Assembly: GCA_028823345.1 (NCBI GenBank)
Contig: JAPKBR010000002.1
Coordinates: 62,001-126,000, forward strand
Origin: Planctomycetota bacterium
Lineage (GTDB): Bacteria > Planctomycetota > UBA1135 > GCA-002686595
Direction of reading: 5' to 3'
Length of the DNA stretch: 64,000 bases
The notes beneath the pieces are model-generated. The model saw only the letters and a list, made by a program, of their open reading frames with translations, ran no database searches and was not told where the DNA came from. The first letter of the stretch is position 1; each line of letters begins with the position of its first letter. The translations under genes were made by a program, and so were the position numbers. Below are positions 52,964 to 60,778 of the stretch, piece by piece.

Positions 52964-53716
52964 ATGGGAGCCCTGCAAGACAACCTGAAGCGCCTGAAGG
53001 CGCGCCTGAATGACGCCGAGCGGGCCGCTGGGCGGTCTGTTGGTTCTGTACAGCTCTTGCCGGTGACCAAGACGGCCGACCCTGCCTTGACCCTGGAGTT
53101 AGCCCAGGATGGAGAGCTGGAGTTGGCTGAGAACCGGGTGCCCTTCCTCGAACAAAAGGCCGCCGAGCTGGCAGCTGCAGGGGTTCAGGTGAGGTGGCAC
53201 TTTATCGGGCACTTGCAACGGAACAAAGCCCGCCGGGTGCTCAAACTGGCCGAGGTGATTCACTCGGTGGACAGCCTGCGCTTGATCGAAACCCTCGCGC
53301 GCATCGCTGAGGAAGAAAAGCTACGGCCCCGAATATTCCTCGAAGTGCTCTTGAGCAGCGAGAATGAAAAGAGCGGATTCGACCCCGCGAACCTCAATTC
53401 GGCCATCGAAGCAGTCATCGCTGCACAGTGCTTTGACCTGGAAGGGATTATGGTGATGGGGCCGCGGGAGGCCGATGGCACCCAGCAGGTATTCCAAAGG
53501 GCAAATGCCCTAGCGCAAGGACTATCAGATGCATTTCCGGATGCGTTCAGTAAGGGTCATTGCCAGCTTTCCATGGGCATGAGCGGAGACTTAGAATTGG
53601 CGGTGGCTGAGGGCTCCCATGTGGTGCGCGTGGGCAGTGCCCTTTTTGAGGGACTTGTATCCACCGGCTCTTCCGCACTGAAAGATCCGAACAACGCCTC
53701 GGAGGGAGCCGCATGA
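52964..53716 (+). CDS. yggS: Pyridoxal-phosphate homeostasis protein (YggS family)
   Basis: The 250-residue protein is the alanine-racemase-like fold without catalytic function: the PLP lysine is Lys36 in LLPVTKTADP, then GENR-type ELAENRV, WHFIGHLQRNKAR, IHSVDS and the C-terminal SMGMSGDLELAVAEGSHVVRVGSALF. YggS buffers free PLP and affects amino-acid metabolism. Its stop overlaps the kinase ATG by 4 nt, so a metabolic gene is translationally tied to a receptor kinase. Confidence 0.95.
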   Translation: MGALQDNLKRLKARLNDAERAAGRSVGSVQLLPVTKTADPALTLELAQDGELELAENRVPFLEQKAAELAAAGVQVRWHFIGHLQRNKARRVLKLAEVIHSVDSLRLIETLARIAEEEKLRPRIFLEVLLSSENEKSGFDPANLNSAIEAVIAAQCFDLEGIMVMGPREADGTQQVFQRANALAQGLSDAFPDAFSKGHCQLSMGMSGDLELAVAEGSHVVRVGSALFEGLVSTGSSALKDPNNASEGAA

Positions 53717-56670
53717 GCACTCGCCTAATCCTCCAACCCCAGGGCGGAGGGCCCTCCACCGAACTTCCCCGCCAGGGGCGACTGCTCATTGGAAGTGATC
53801 CCGAGCGGGCGGACTATGTGCTGGAAGGTGCGGGTATCGAGGCACTCCATTGCGCCATTGGTCGACTCAAAGGGGGCGGCTGGGCGATCAAGGACTTGGG
53901 CTCCCGGTACGGCACCAGCGTCAACGGCAAACCAGCCTCTGCGGCGCGCCTTGCCGTGGGTGATGTGCTCGTGTTGGGCTCCCGCCGCCTGATCATCCAG
54001 GACCCCGCCGCAGGTTCTGCTTCCCAACCACAAGCCCCGCAATCAAGCCCCGCGGCTCCCCTACCAAACGCCCCGGAATCAGCCCCAAGGCCATCAACAG
54101 CGGCGAAGCCGGCATCTTCACCAAGCCCCCGCTCGGCCGCTCGGCAAACCCCTCCGATCATTCCCGGCTACACGATCAAGCGCTACCTCGGCCGGGGCGC
54201 CAGCGGTACGGTTTGGCTGGCCCGGCAAGAAAGTTTGGCAAGGGAAGTAGCTCTCAAAGTGCTTTCCCCCAAGCTCGCCCAGGATGCGGATTTTGTCGCC
54301 CGCTTTCAGGCCGAGGCTCGCGCGGCGGCTGCCCTCAATCACCCGAACGTGGTGCACGTCTATGATGTGGGAGCCGCCAACGGCTTTCACTACTTGTGCA
54401 TGGAGTTTATGGATGATGGCTGCCTCGAAACCCAACTCATCTTAAACGGCCCCCTGCCTTGGCGCGAGGTGCTCAACGTTGTCTCCGATGCGGCACGGGG
54501 ACTTTCCTATGCACAAACCCAGGGCCTTGTGCACCGGGACATCAAGCCTGCAAACCTCATGCGCGGCTCCGATGGACGCACGCGCCTGGCGGACTTGGGG
54601 CTCGCCACCTCCATTGAAGCAGTGGAGGTGGATGGAGTTGAGGATGGTCAGCGCAAATTGGTGGGCACACCCCAGTTCCTCGCCCCCGAAGTAATCCGTG
54701 GAGACCCCGCTTCCCCCGCCTCGGATTTGTACTCCCTCGGCGCCACCGCTTATCGACTTCTCAGCGGACACACACCCTTCGAAGCGGAAAAAGCCGCGGA
54801 CGTACTGCGCGCCGTATTGCGCGACGAACCCGAAGCCCTCAGTTCCCGCGTCCCCGGCCTTCCTTACCCGGTGGCTGCGCTTGTGCACCGCATGCTGTCC
54901 AAGGATGGCGCAACCCGCCCAGCTTCGGCCAAGGTGGTGGTAGACGAAATTGAGAACATTCAGGACGGCCGCTCGAGCGCCAACCTAGAGGGAATTGCTG
55001 GAAAGGCCCCCACGAAGCGCGGACCGATGATCGCTATCGTGCTAGTGGTCGTCGCCTTCCTCACTTGGTACTTCATCAACCTCCCGGGGCATCCCAAGAC
55101 AGACGAACCCAACGGTCCAAAGGTTTCAGGGACACAACCCGACGAACCTCAACCCCAAGGGGCCCCCACCAGCGATCCCTCACCGAACGTGCCCCTCACG
55201 GAAACCCCGGACCCGGCCACCGTTACCGTCATCACCAGCAACGGAAACGGGGGAGCCCAAGCTGGCGATGACCCGACGGACCATGACACGGCAGAACAAG
55301 CCTTCGAGCGCAATGCCCAAGTGGCCCTAAAGGCCCTTCAAGCCCAGACCTTGACCGATTCCCAGCGTGTCCAAGCCCTGCGGGATCTCGCCATGGAATG
55401 GGCCGGCAGCTCCACCTCCACAGATGCCCTCGCCACCGCCGAGGCCCTCGAAGCCAACCAAGGGGCGGACGAAGCCACAGAGCAGAAACTCAGTACCCGG
55501 CGCGATGCATTGCTTGAGTTGCTCCGTACCGCCGCCACTTTGGATCCAGCCAAGCCCGGACTCTCCGGCATCTTAGCACGCCTGGAGCAAGTTCCAGGCC
55601 AGTTGGACTTTGCCCAGGACTTGGGTTTCCAGCAGGGTAAACAGGCCATCCTCGACGGGTTGTTTGACGCAGCTCTGGTCCGAGCCGCGCGGGTTCTCAG
55701 TGATGCCGCCAGCCAACAAGCCTCGGGAGAATTCACAGCCCTTCCCGGACTCCTACGGACCTTCATCGAGCAAGCAGACTTGCCCCCTGAAACCCCACAG
55801 GAAGACCAACGTATATTCCTTCTGCGTCAAAATATCGCCAGCGCTGCAGCAATCCTGCGCAACCTTTCCAGCCTGGAGGCCACCTTCCGTACCACACGGG
55901 CGGATTCCGAACAGGAGCTCGTCAAGGAAGCCCTTACGGGCACGGGCGCCGAAGGCCCTGGGGTGCTGGCGATGCTGCAAGCGGGGGACCTGGTCCAAGC
56001 AGACGCAGCCATCCTGTCCCTGTTGTCGATTGTGCAAACCCCCACCCTCGCGGGTCCGCTCCGAATCCTCCAGGCCGACACCCAAGCTGGACTGCGTGCC
56101 CTCGGGATCCTGAGCCAGAGTTTCAACTCCCCCGGCTGGCGACGCAAAACCGTGCTGGATTTGCGCCGGGGTCAAGCTTCCTACGAAGTGGTGACCTGCG
56201 ACGATCAAGGCCCCATGGTTCAGGTGGATGGTACCCTCACCCATCTGGGATGGGCACCATTCCTGGCCAGCGCCAAGGGCATGGATCATCTCTTTGACCG
56301 GCGCCTCGAGCGCTTCTTCAGCGCCACGGAAAAAGCGGATATCAGTAGGCTCATGCGCTTGGCAGCCGTGCTCGAGAGCTTCAACATCGCCCTGAATTTG
56401 ATGGACCAACCCGTGGTCACCGACCAGCGGGTCCGGAAATTGAACCAGCCCTTCGAGCAAGCCCTTCCGCCCGTGGGCGAAGAATTACCCGCCCAAGAGG
56501 CCGCCCAGCTGCAACTGGAAATGGCTGCGGCCCGAAGCCTTGGACTGGGGCTGCGGGACCTTTCCAGGGACAATCCCCTGGCCGCCAGCACCCACCTCGA
56601 ACGCCTTGCAACCGAATACCAGGCCAGCGTGTTCCTCCTGCTGCTGCACACCCTCCCCGGGGATTCCTAG
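53713..56670 (+). CDS. FHA-domain Ser/Thr protein kinase with transmembrane segment and large C-terminal domain
   Basis: The 985-residue protein has an N-terminal FHA domain (~1-95; GRLLIGSDPERADYV, HCAIG, DLGSRYGTSVNGKP), a proline/serine-rich linker (~98-145), a PASTA-less Hanks kinase domain (~150-400) with P-loop GRGASGTVW, Lys in VALKVL, HRDIKPAN (~274-281), ADLGLAT in place of DFG, and GTPQFLAPE. A membrane segment (~437-456) follows, then a ~520-residue helical C-terminal domain that would be periplasmic. An N-terminal rather than C-terminal FHA is unusual. It overlaps yggS by 4 nt and is followed without gap by the PNP-like gene. Confidence 0.92.
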   Translation: MSTRLILQPQGGGPSTELPRQGRLLIGSDPERADYVLEGAGIEALHCAIGRLKGGGWAIKDLGSRYGTSVNGKPASAARLAVGDVLVLGSRRLIIQDPAAGSASQPQAPQSSPAAPLPNAPESAPRPSTAAKPASSPSPRSAARQTPPIIPGYTIKRYLGRGASGTVWLARQESLAREVALKVLSPKLAQDADFVARFQAEARAAAALNHPNVVHVYDVGAANGFHYLCMEFMDDGCLETQLILNGPLPWREVLNVVSDAARGLSYAQTQGLVHRDIKPANLMRGSDGRTRLADLGLATSIEAVEVDGVEDGQRKLVGTPQFLAPEVIRGDPASPASDLYSLGATAYRLLSGHTPFEAEKAADVLRAVLRDEPEALSSRVPGLPYPVAALVHRMLSKDGATRPASAKVVVDEIENIQDGRSSANLEGIAGKAPTKRGPMIAIVLVVVAFLTWYFINLPGHPKTDEPNGPKVSGTQPDEPQPQGAPTSDPSPNVPLTETPDPATVTVITSNGNGGAQAGDDPTDHDTAEQAFERNAQVALKALQAQTLTDSQRVQALRDLAMEWAGSSTSTDALATAEALEANQGADEATEQKLSTRRDALLELLRTAATLDPAKPGLSGILARLEQVPGQLDFAQDLGFQQGKQAILDGLFDAALVRAARVLSDAASQQASGEFTALPGLLRTFIEQADLPPETPQEDQRIFLLRQNIASAAAILRNLSSLEATFRTTRADSEQELVKEALTGTGAEGPGVLAMLQAGDLVQADAAILSLLSIVQTPTLAGPLRILQADTQAGLRALGILSQSFNSPGWRRKTVLDLRRGQASYEVVTCDDQGPMVQVDGTLTHLGWAPFLASAKGMDHLFDRRLERFFSATEKADISRLMRLAAVLESFNIALNLMDQPVVTDQRVRKLNQPFEQALPPVGEELPAQEAAQLQLEMAAARSLGLGLRDLSRDNPLAASTHLERLATEYQASVFLLLLHTLPGDS

Positions 56671-57363
56671 ATGCTCACCCAAGCGGAGCATTTGGAAACG
56701 GGCATCGCCGCCTGCCTTCCGGGAACCCCGTGTGATGTACTCGTCCTCGACCAGGGCGGGCTGGCAACGGACCAAGGGGATGCATCCCTTGTCACCGACG
56801 CTTGGCCCGAACCTTGGTCCCATGCCCACGCCCGCCAAGACACTTCCGGCTCCCAACGGGTTTGGTGGGTTTCCTCCCCAGCCCAACCATCCAGCGGCTG
56901 GCCCACGGCTTTCCCTGTCTGGCTGGCCCAAGCCGCCGGAGCCCAGGCAATGCTGATTTTGGCCCGCGCCCCCCAAACGCAAAAGGGCCCGCGCCACTTG
57001 ACCGATGTGGTGGACCTCACCCAACGTTCTCCCCTGATAGGCCTGGGCCCTTCCCCCCGTGGGCCCCTCTTTCCCGATCGCACGGGGGTTTTAGACCCGG
57101 AACTTGCCCAGCGCGTACAGGCACTGATTCAGAGCACGCCCGCCATTGCCGCCGACGCCGCCCAAGACACTGGCGCCACAGGCGACGCAGGCTCAGGCCC
57201 CTGGGATCTTGTACTCCCCGGAATCTCTGCTCCCCTTGCCGCTGCCGCCCACGTGGGCTTGCCCGCGGTGGCTTTGGCCCTGGGAGACCCGGCCGAGCCC
57301 AACCGGTCCTATCCCTGGAAACAAATCATCCAAGCACTCCTCCACGTGCCCACGGCCCTATGA
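56671..57363 (+). CDS. Degenerate purine-nucleoside-phosphorylase-like protein
   Basis: The 230-residue protein matches the PNP fold in order: an early strand with DVLVLDQGG, FPVWLAQAAGAQAMLIL corresponding to the VTFPVRVLKALGV...LIVTNAAGG region, LTDVVDLTQRSPLIG corresponding to DHINLTGRNPLIG, GPLFPDRTGVLDPEL corresponding to GPRFPDMSEAYDPEL, and a late GISAPLAAAAHVGLPAVALALGDP corresponding to GMSTVPEVIVARHCGL. Active-site parts of true PNPs (H-x-YEG and the NAAGG loop) are missing, so catalysis is doubtful. It starts immediately after the kinase stop and overlaps purN by 4 nt. The match was made by eye. Confidence 0.6.
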   Translation: MLTQAEHLETGIAACLPGTPCDVLVLDQGGLATDQGDASLVTDAWPEPWSHAHARQDTSGSQRVWWVSSPAQPSSGWPTAFPVWLAQAAGAQAMLILARAPQTQKGPRHLTDVVDLTQRSPLIGLGPSPRGPLFPDRTGVLDPELAQRVQALIQSTPAIAADAAQDTGATGDAGSGPWDLVLPGISAPLAAAAHVGLPAVALALGDPAEPNRSYPWKQIIQALLHVPTAL

Positions 57364-57950
57364 CCCAGTCCATTGCCATCCTGGTCTCCGGTAGCGGCCG
57401 GCACCTAGAGAACTTCGCGCGCTTGACCCAAAACGGATCGCTTGACGCCAAAATAAGCTTAGCCCTTTGCGATCGGGACGGGGTGGGCGCCATCGATCGA
57501 GCCAGGGCCGCGAACTTGCCCTTGGTGGTCTTGGACGGCCAAAGAAAGCTCGACACCAAGGCATTTGGTGAAGCCGCTTGGGCCGCCATTCGGCAAAGCG
57601 GGGCGCAAACCGTTCTTTTGGCGGGATTCCTGCGTCTGCTGCCAATCCCGGAGGATTTCCGAGGCCGCATCCTGAACATCCACCCCTCGCTCTTGCCCGC
57701 TTTTGGGGGCAAAGGTTTTTATGGGAACCGGGTCCATCAGGCAGTGCTTGCCCGGGGCTGCGCAGTCACCGGTTGCACGGTGCACCTGGTGGAAGAGGAA
57801 TTTGACACGGGCCCGATTCTGCTCCAGCGCTGGTGTGCTGTGGAGGCGGGCGATCACCCCGGGGACCTAGCCCAGCGGGTCTTCGAGCTCGAGCTCGAAG
57901 CCTACCCGGCCGCCCTCAGGCAGTATCTCGTCGCCAGCGAAGGGTCCTAA
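57360..57950 (+). CDS. purN: Phosphoribosylglycinamide formyltransferase
   Basis: The 196-residue enzyme begins IAILVSGSGRHLENF and carries NIHPSLLPAF with Asn106 and His108, the position used in E. coli PurN, followed by VHLVEEEFDTGPIL with the catalytic Asp. It adds formyl from 10-formyl-THF to GAR in purine synthesis. The ATG overlaps the PNP-like stop (ATGA), so it is translated together with the yggS-kinase-PNP-like set. No other de novo purine gene is nearby. Confidence 0.95.
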   Translation: MTQSIAILVSGSGRHLENFARLTQNGSLDAKISLALCDRDGVGAIDRARAANLPLVVLDGQRKLDTKAFGEAAWAAIRQSGAQTVLLAGFLRLLPIPEDFRGRILNIHPSLLPAFGGKGFYGNRVHQAVLARGCAVTGCTVHLVEEEFDTGPILLQRWCAVEAGDHPGDLAQRVFELELEAYPAALRQYLVASEGS

Positions 57951-57958
57951 GACCCGAA

Positions 57959-57976
57959 CGCTGCATCTAAGCAGCG
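57959..57976 (-). terminator. Hairpin downstream of tRNA-His (possible weak terminator)
   Basis: CGCTGC (57959-57964) pairs with GCAGCG (57971-57976) around a six-base loop. On the minus strand it follows the tRNA-His 3' end directly (3 nt) but has only a short T stretch after it. A smaller GGGTC/GACCC hairpin (57942-57955) overlaps the purN stop. Confidence 0.4.
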
Positions 57977-57979
57977 AGA

Positions 57980-58057
57980 TGGGGTGGGCAAGGGGTTTCG
58001 AACCCCCGACCTCCGGAACCACAATCCGGCGCTCTAACCAACTGAGCTATGCCCACC
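57980..58057 (-). tRNA. tRNA-His (anticodon GTG)
   Basis: The minus-strand sequence folds into a cloverleaf with the histidine-specific extra G at -1 opposite C73, acceptor GTGGGCA/TGCCCAC, D arm AGCTCAGTTGGTTAGAGC, anticodon stem CCGGA/TCCGG with loop TTGTGGT (anticodon GTG), and T arm GGGGGTTCGAAACCCCT. CCA is encoded at 57982-57980. It is downstream of, and on the same strand as, the coiled-coil gene. Confidence 0.97.
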
Positions 58058-58169
58058 ATACGCCCCGAGGGGCATCTCGCTTCTTCGTAGAAGCGTGGGG
58101 ATAATCAGCTTCTGAGGGCTCCCAGTCAAGGGAGAGGTGCAAGATTCCGGGGCGAACCTGCGCTCAATT

Positions 58170-58625
58170 TTAGGCGCGCGGGGAAACGAGGCTCCCCAGC
58201 AGGCGTTGGAGCAAGCCCCGGCGCGCGGGTTCCACCCGGGCCAAACGGCTCTGGGCCCGCTCCAATTGGGCCCGGACCTGAAGCACTTCCTGCTGCAGGG
58301 AGCCAACCAGGACCAAAGCCCGGGACTTCTGGGACTCGACCTGAACCAATCGGTCTTCAAGGCGATCGGTGAACCGCGCGGTTCCCCGCTCTATCAAGAG
58401 CGCCGACTCCAAATCCCCTCGGGCATTCCGCAGGCTGGCGCTCAGGGCTGCTCCGCGGCGGCCCAAGGCGACGATTTCCTCCTGATAGGCCCGCTCCCGG
58501 CGACCGGGCCCTACAACTCGCACGGGTTGGACTGAAGGTCGGGGAATCAGATCAGAGTCTTGCTGCTCAAGTAGGGGTGCGCTCACACCTGTCTCATCGG
58601 TCCATGTCCTGGGGAGCTTGCCCAC
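58170..58625 (-). CDS. Hypothetical coiled-coil protein
   Basis: No family was recognised. The frame of 151 residues from a GTG at 58625 has a disordered N-terminus (~1-40) and then a long heptad-like helix (~45-140) rich in R, E, L and Q (for example ALGRRGAALSASLRNARGDLE and LQQEVLQVRAQLERAQSRLA), ending in RRGLLQRLLGSLVSPRA. It probably forms a coiled coil in the cytoplasm, with no membrane segment. The opposite-strand frame at 58137 is proline-rich and less protein-like. It is divergent from the zinc-ribbon gene (74 nt). Confidence 0.6.
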   Translation of the reverse strand: MGKLPRTWTDETGVSAPLLEQQDSDLIPRPSVQPVRVVGPGRRERAYQEEIVALGRRGAALSASLRNARGDLESALLIERGTARFTDRLEDRLVQVESQKSRALVLVGSLQQEVLQVRAQLERAQSRLARVEPARRGLLQRLLGSLVSPRA

Positions 58626-58699
58626 CGGAAAAGCAAATCATCCCGAAGCAAAGACCCCGTCAGGCTTTGACCCAGACCTCGGGTGGCCTATTCTAGAGC

Positions 58700-59095
58700 G
58701 TGCCCAAGGACCAAAAAGACGCAGCTCCCGATGGTGGAGAGCAAACCCCACGCCCCAAGAGCTTCGGCAATATGGGGCCCGATCACTGGTCTCGGTCCCG
58801 CGGGGACAAGAACCGGGAGTCCGTGGAGTACTACCGGGACCGCTCCCATGCTCCGGGGGTACGCGAGGGTGGCGGCCCGCGCAACCATTACTGCATGGCT
58901 TGCGATGGGGTGATCCCCACGGATCAATCTGGCGACAGCTGCCCCCACTGCGGGAAGAAAATCGAAGGGGAGACGCGACGCTATTTCAACTGGGTAGAGA
59001 TCGATCAGACCCCCCCGAGCGACCGCAAACTGCAACTGGCCCTGCTGGGGATTTTTATGGCAGTCGTGGGCCTGATTTGGTTCCTCCTCTCATGA
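58700..59095 (+). CDS. Zinc-ribbon protein with one C-terminal membrane segment
   Basis: The 131-residue protein (GTG start) is hydrophilic for ~60 residues (many D, R, G), then has a zinc ribbon with CMAC and CPHC (C-x2-C-x14-C-x2-C) and ends with a hydrophobic segment LQLALLGIFMAVVGLIWFLL. It would be a tail-anchored protein facing the cytoplasm. No named family was recognised. Its stop overlaps the start of the E1-like gene by 4 nt. Confidence 0.72.
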   Translation: MPKDQKDAAPDGGEQTPRPKSFGNMGPDHWSRSRGDKNRESVEYYRDRSHAPGVREGGGPRNHYCMACDGVIPTDQSGDSCPHCGKKIEGETRRYFNWVEIDQTPPSDRKLQLALLGIFMAVVGLIWFLLS

Positions 59096-60117
59096 CCCCC
59101 CACCAGCCAAAGAGATTTGATCGGCAAGAGCGCTTTGCCTCCTTGGGAAAGGAAGGCCAAGAGCACCTCGCCGCCGGAAAGGTTTTGTTGGTGGGCACCG
59201 GTGCCCTGGGCGGAGTCTTGGCCCAATCCATGGTGCGCGCTGGAGTGGGAGAATTGGTCCTGGCGGACCGGGACATCGTGGAACTCAGCAACCTTCCGCG
59301 CCAAGTGCTGTTCGATGATGCCCATGCTGCCGCGGGCCAAGCCAAGGTTTTTGCCGCCGAGGAAACCCTCAAGCGCATCGGCGGCCCCACACGCCTCACC
59401 TGCCACGCGGTGCACGTGGATGGACGCAACCTAGCCGAGCTTGCCGAAGGCTGCGATCTCATCCTCGACGGCACGGACAACCTGGGCACGCGTTACCTGA
59501 TCAACGATTACTGCGTGCAGCAGGGCATCCCTTGGATTTATGGAGGAGTCGTGGGCGGCGCCGGGTTGGTGCTGCCAATCATGCCGGGAAACGGTCCCTG
59601 CTTGCGCTGCGTGTTCCGCACGCCTCCCCCGGCGGGCACCCTGCCCACCTGTGACACGGCAGGGGTGATCATGCCCGCGGTGGGTTTGGTCGCTTCCATG
59701 CAAGCGGGCCTTGCCCTGCACATCTTGAGCGGTGCGCCCCTACCCGAAGCTGCCTTGATCGAGTTGGACGCCTGGAACGGTGAGTGCCGCCGATTGGTTG
59801 CCAAGGCCGATCCCGATTGCCCCTGTTGCGGGGCGCGTATTTTTGAGTTTTGGGAACAGGCCCAAGGGGAAGAGACCTTGACCCTCTGCGGCCGCAACAC
59901 GGTGCAAGTCATGCGGCCGGGAACGCCGCCGGACTTGGACGCGGTGGCGGCTCAACTGGAACAGGTGGCCAAGCGTGTCGTGCGCGCGGGCCCGCTCTTG
60001 CGGGCTGAAGTGGAGGACTTAGTGCTCACGGTCTTTCCCGATGGCCGCACCCTGATCGAGGGCACGGACGACCCCATGCGCGCGCAAGGAATTTTCGACC
60101 GCTGGATCGGCGGATGA
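59092..60117 (+). CDS. moeB: E1-like adenylating enzyme (MoeB/ThiF family)
   Basis: The ATG at 59092 overlaps the zinc-ribbon stop by 4 nt and gives 341 residues. All E1 landmarks are present: GTGALGG (35-41), Asp in ADRDIVELSNLPRQ with the Arg finger, AAAGQAK, LILDGTDNLGTRYLIND, the zinc Cys pairs CLRC and CPCC, and a Cys in PTCDTAGV that could form the thioester. MoeB activates MoaD and ThiF activates ThiS by adenylation; the carrier protein is not in the window. The C-terminal ~75 residues form an extra domain. Coupled to the MocA-like gene by ATGA, so a molybdenum cofactor role is favoured over thiamine. Confidence 0.85.
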   Translation: MTPHQPKRFDRQERFASLGKEGQEHLAAGKVLLVGTGALGGVLAQSMVRAGVGELVLADRDIVELSNLPRQVLFDDAHAAAGQAKVFAAEETLKRIGGPTRLTCHAVHVDGRNLAELAEGCDLILDGTDNLGTRYLINDYCVQQGIPWIYGGVVGGAGLVLPIMPGNGPCLRCVFRTPPPAGTLPTCDTAGVIMPAVGLVASMQAGLALHILSGAPLPEAALIELDAWNGECRRLVAKADPDCPCCGARIFEFWEQAQGEETLTLCGRNTVQVMRPGTPPDLDAVAAQLEQVAKRVVRAGPLLRAEVEDLVLTVFPDGRTLIEGTDDPMRAQGIFDRWIGG

Positions 60118-60716
60118 AGCCCACCCTCGTGATCCTGGCGGCTGGAGCATCCAGTCGCCTGGGGCAACCCAAGGTATTGGCCCGGGTCCAGGACTGTGGC
60201 AAGACCGTTCTCGATCACCTCTTGGATGCCAGCGAGAACTGGTGCAGCCAAACGCCCCTGGTGGTGGCCGGCGCGGATCATGATCCCATTCAAAGCGCTT
60301 GCAAGAACGCCCAAGTCCTCAACCACCTTCAATGGAGTCAAGGTCGCACCGGTGGCCTGGCCGCCGCGGTACGCGCCCGCCCCAACCAGGACTTCTTGCT
60401 TTGGCCGGCAGATTCTCCCTGCTTTGGGACCGAAGATGTGGGGCTCCTGACCCAGACTTTTGGGGCGGCCCAATTCCCATCTATGGGCTGGCTTGCCCCA
60501 CGCTGTCCCGATGGCGCTTTTGGGCATCCAGTGATTCTCGGTCGAGAACTCTTGGCTCTGGCCCTCGCTATGCGCCCTGACACCCCCCTGCGCGATCTCC
60601 GCAAGCACGCCACACCCCTTTGGTCCGTGGATCTGTCTCACTCTGGGGCTCGAATCAACCTGGATACCCCAGCGGCACTCAGGGAAGTGCGCGCATGGTT
60701 CCAAGAAGGTCGATAG
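60114..60716 (+). CDS. MocA/MobA-like nucleotidyltransferase
   Basis: The 200-residue protein has the nucleotidyltransferase start LAAGASSRLGQPK (8-20), the WSQGRTGGL stretch, the metal aspartate in LLWPADSPCF and the late GARINLDTPAALREV signature. These are typical of MocA-type CMP transferases that finish molybdopterin cytosine dinucleotide, or of the NTP_transf_3 group more widely. The ATG overlaps the E1-like stop by 4 nt. The product length is typical. A related role in other NTP transfer cannot be excluded. Confidence 0.82.
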   Translation: MKPTLVILAAGASSRLGQPKVLARVQDCGKTVLDHLLDASENWCSQTPLVVAGADHDPIQSACKNAQVLNHLQWSQGRTGGLAAAVRARPNQDFLLWPADSPCFGTEDVGLLTQTFGAAQFPSMGWLAPRCPDGAFGHPVILGRELLALALAMRPDTPLRDLRKHATPLWSVDLSHSGARINLDTPAALREVRAWFQEGR

Positions 60717-60778
60717 GGATTGAGCCACGGCCCCCTAGCGGTCGAAGAAATAGGCTGGGGAACACCTCCCCGAATAGC

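Noticed and set aside
58137-58535. Plus-strand 132-codon gene opposite the coiled-coil gene
   Set aside because: The minus-strand frame has a heptad-like pattern over ~95 residues, whereas this one is rich in G, P and Q without pattern.
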